NCBI RefSeq assembly: GCF_008107625.1
Contig: NZ_SDKK01000003.1
Coordinates: 31,289-95,288, forward strand
Reading direction: 5' to 3'
Length of the DNA stretch: 64,000 bases
From: Zoogloea oleivorans
GTDB taxonomy: Bacteria; Pseudomonadota; Gammaproteobacteria; Burkholderiales; Rhodocyclaceae
Shown in pieces: positions 62,471 to 64,000 of this stretch. Below the pieces are notes generated by a model. The model was not told where the DNA came from and did not search any database. It was given only the letters and a program-made list of their open reading frames with translations. How positions within the stretch are numbered: position 1 is the stretch's first letter; each line of letters opens with the position of its first letter. The position numbers and the translations under genes are program-made.

Positions 62471-63244
62471 TCAGCGCTGCGGCAGGAAGGGCGGCCGGCC
62501 GGTGCTCGCGTAGCCTCCGTCGATCTGCTCGTTGATGACGCGCCAGATGGGCTTGACGAAAAAGCGCAGGTTTTTGACGATGGCGTTCACGTCCATCATG
62601 GATGGGACACGAATCCCCCGATGTTCTACCGGGCCGCCGATCTGGGTGATCTTGACGCCGAGTTTGGCGAAATGGTCGGCCAGGCGTGGTTCGGTGAGCA
62701 CGAAAAGCGTCTCTATACCTTCCCGCTTGGCGAGGGCGACGATGGCCAGGTAAAGGCCGATGGGGATGTACGGGAAGCGGGGCTGGTCCTTGGTCCCGAA
62801 GTCGTCATCGCTGAGGGCGAGGGCGGACTTGGTTTCCCCTTTGCGACGCCGGTAATGGTGGCGCACGGCCAGTCGTGACACTTCGGCGATGCTGCCGCGG
62901 GGCTGGCGGGCCGGATCGATGATGGAACGATCAAGCGTGGCGGCACAGGTGCGCTCGAAGGGCAGGGGGTAATCCGGCTCTTCCGGGCGGGCGACGACCA
63001 GACGGTTGCAGCCGACGAGATTGACCGGCGCGGTGGATGTGCGCATCAGGCAATGCAGGCTGTGACGATCGTATTCGTCCGTCTCCATGCGGTCGGGGCG
63101 CACGGGCTCGAAGCCGAGTTCCTCGCAATACACTTCATGGCGTATGCCGAAGACTTCATTGCGGCTGGTTTCATCGAACGCAGTGGCAACCTCGAAATAT
63201 TTCTTGAATCCTTCGCCGAGGCTGAAGCGGTCAAGTAGCGACAT
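62471..63244 (-). CDS. PEP-CTERM/exosortase system-associated acyltransferase
   Basis: 257 residues from the ATG with AAGGA 6 bases upstream; the frame to 63859 only shadows the ThiF gene. GNAT-like, related to acyl-homoserine-lactone synthases, with FGIRHEVYCEELGFEP near residue 33, SLHCLMR, ISEVSRLAVR-type block (AEVSRLAVRHHYRRR) and LYLAIVALAKREGIETLFVLTEPRLADHFAKLG. In other genomes this family travels with exosortase/PEP-CTERM loci, which agrees with the PEP-CTERM protein at 5 kb. Its acyl substrate is not established. Confidence 0.88.
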   Translation of the reverse strand: MSLLDRFSLGEGFKKYFEVATAFDETSRNEVFGIRHEVYCEELGFEPVRPDRMETDEYDRHSLHCLMRTSTAPVNLVGCNRLVVARPEEPDYPLPFERTCAATLDRSIIDPARQPRGSIAEVSRLAVRHHYRRRKGETKSALALSDDDFGTKDQPRFPYIPIGLYLAIVALAKREGIETLFVLTEPRLADHFAKLGVKITQIGGPVEHRGIRVPSMMDVNAIVKNLRFFVKPIWRVINEQIDGGYASTGRPPFLPQR

Positions 63245-63338
63245 GATGCGTCCTTGTGTAATCGAGCAGTCTTGCAATGTAAGTATACGACCGGAAAGCG
63301 CGAAACCTTGAAAACATGGCATTGCCACGCTGATTGAC

Positions 63339-63356
63339 TGAAGGTTACCACCTTCA
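63339..63356. promoter_or_regulatory. Dyad in the divergent acyltransferase/ThiF promoter region
   Basis: TGAAGGT-TACC-ACCTTCA, perfect seven-base arms. It lies midway in the 204-base divergent spacer and could be an operator for either gene. Confidence 0.4.
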
Positions 63357-63448
63357 TGATTATGGTATATCAGGTATCGGCGTGCCGCGGCTGGGCCGTG
63401 TCGAACTGTCGTATCATTGTGTTTCCCTGTCTGACGGAGACATTCAGC

Positions 63449-64000
63449 ATGTCCAGCAGCGCTTTCCAGTATGACGAAGCCTTTTCCCGCAATATCGGCT
63501 GGGTCACCCAGGCTGAGCAGGCAGCGCTGCGGGGCAAGCGGGTGGCGATTGCCGGCGTCGGCGGGGTCGGCGGTGTGCATTTGCTGACCCTGGTGCGTCT
63601 GGGGATCAGTGCCTTTCATATTGCCGACATGGATACGTTCGACCTGGTGAACTTCAATCGCCAGGCCGGGGCGATGATGTCGACCATCGGGCGCCCCAAG
63701 GCCGAAGTCATGGCCGAGATGGCGCGGAACATCAATCCCGAGGTGGACATCCGCATCTTCGACAAAGGGGTGGATGCCGACAATCTGGGCGAGTTCCTCA
63801 AGGGCGTCGATCTGTATGTAGACGGCCTCGATTTCTTTGCCTTCGATGCCCGCCGCCATACTTTCCGGGCCTGTCAGGAACGGGGTATCCCCGCCGTGAC
63901 GGCCGCGCCCCTGGGCATGGGCACGGCGGTACTGAGCTTCCTGCCGGGCAAGATGTCCTTCGAAGAATATTTCCGCCTCGACGGTTGCGATGAGGACGAA
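63449..64000 (+). CDS. ThiF/E1-like adenylyltransferase-family protein (3' end outside window)
   Basis: The first 184 codons are present and the frame is open at the window end. GGAGA precedes the ATG. E1-like nucleotide-binding motif VAIAGVGGVGGVHL (33-46), then ADMDTFDLVNFNRQAGA with the Asp and Arg of the ATP site, and YVDGLDFFAFDARR. These enzymes adenylate a C-terminal carboxylate or similar group. It is distinct from the TcdA at 43 kb. It is transcribed divergently from the exosortase-associated acyltransferase. Substrate and C-terminal domain are unknown. Confidence 0.85.
   Translation, partial: MSSSAFQYDEAFSRNIGWVTQAEQAALRGKRVAIAGVGGVGGVHLLTLVRLGISAFHIADMDTFDLVNFNRQAGAMMSTIGRPKAEVMAEMARNINPEVDIRIFDKGVDADNLGEFLKGVDLYVDGLDFFAFDARRHTFRACQERGIPAVTAAPLGMGTAVLSFLPGKMSFEEYFRLDGCDEDE

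Overview
The window reads as the chromosome of a GC-rich, motile, Gram-negative betaproteobacterium, most like the Rhodocyclales/Azospira-Dechloromonas neighbourhood. That placement is inferred from the gene combination, not from a marker gene. The combination is: a PEP-CTERM surface protein and an exosortase-associated acyltransferase, a Calvin-cycle block, a polar-type flagellin cluster, a phasin, nitrate ABC transport, and many PAS/GGDEF/receiver signalling proteins. No rRNA, tRNA, CRISPR array, IS element or prophage was recognised.

Layout. 1-5.7 kb: the 3' part of a giant SdrD-B-repeat surface protein, then a small PEP-CTERM protein that carries a plausible Cys/Gln thioester pair. 5.9-10.2 kb: a TPR protein, an unknown protein, a two-receiver regulator and a diguanylate cyclase. 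10.3-16.8 kb (minus strand): pgk, gap, tkt, prk and an inositol-monophosphatase-family enzyme, i.e. the regeneration and reduction half of the Calvin cycle; RuBisCO is not in the window. 17-22.6 kb (plus): rsmE, polyphosphate:AMP phosphotransferase, argA, a PAS-GGDEF protein and yggX. 22.6-27.8 kb (minus): flagellar filament genes fliC-flaG-fliD-fliS-fliT-fliK and an flhB-like gene, with a near-consensus sigma-28 promoter before fliC. 28.1-41.2 kb (minus): a nine-gene, translationally coupled sugar/glycan operon ending just upstream of fliC. 41.3-44.8 kb: unknown secreted protein, HAD phosphatase, tcdA, M23 peptidase, cbiX-like chelatase. 44.8-56.3 kb (plus): receiver-ATPase regulator, an RND efflux pair under a striking palindrome, a CHASE-PAS sensor kinase, a second receiver-ATPase regulator and a receiver-PAS-PP2C phosphatase. 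56.4-60.5 kb: an ANTAR regulator (NasT type) and the nrtABD-type nitrate transporter. 60.5-64 kb: nitroreductase, phasin, membrane protein, PEP-CTERM-associated acyltransferase and a ThiF/E1-like protein cut by the window end.

How parts work together. The glycan operon contains a full CDP-4-keto-3,6-dideoxyhexose entry route (RfbF, RfbG, RfbH), followed by a zinc-ribbon C-methyltransferase and a thiamine-diphosphate enzyme of the acetolactate-synthase fold, the enzyme type that builds the two-carbon branch of yersiniose. It continues with a FkbM methyltransferase, a NeuB-like synthase, an SDR epimerase and a 1209-residue multi-domain glycosyltransferase. Its position beside fliC suggests a branched-sugar system that may decorate flagellin. 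The nitrate operon has a layered control region readable in sequence: an NtrC-like site, a perfect FNR/Anr box, a sigma-54 promoter, and a two-hairpin ANTAR leader whose second hairpin overlaps an intrinsic terminator. The kinase, receiver-ATPase and PP2C genes at 50-56 kb look like a phosphorelay feeding a partner-switch.
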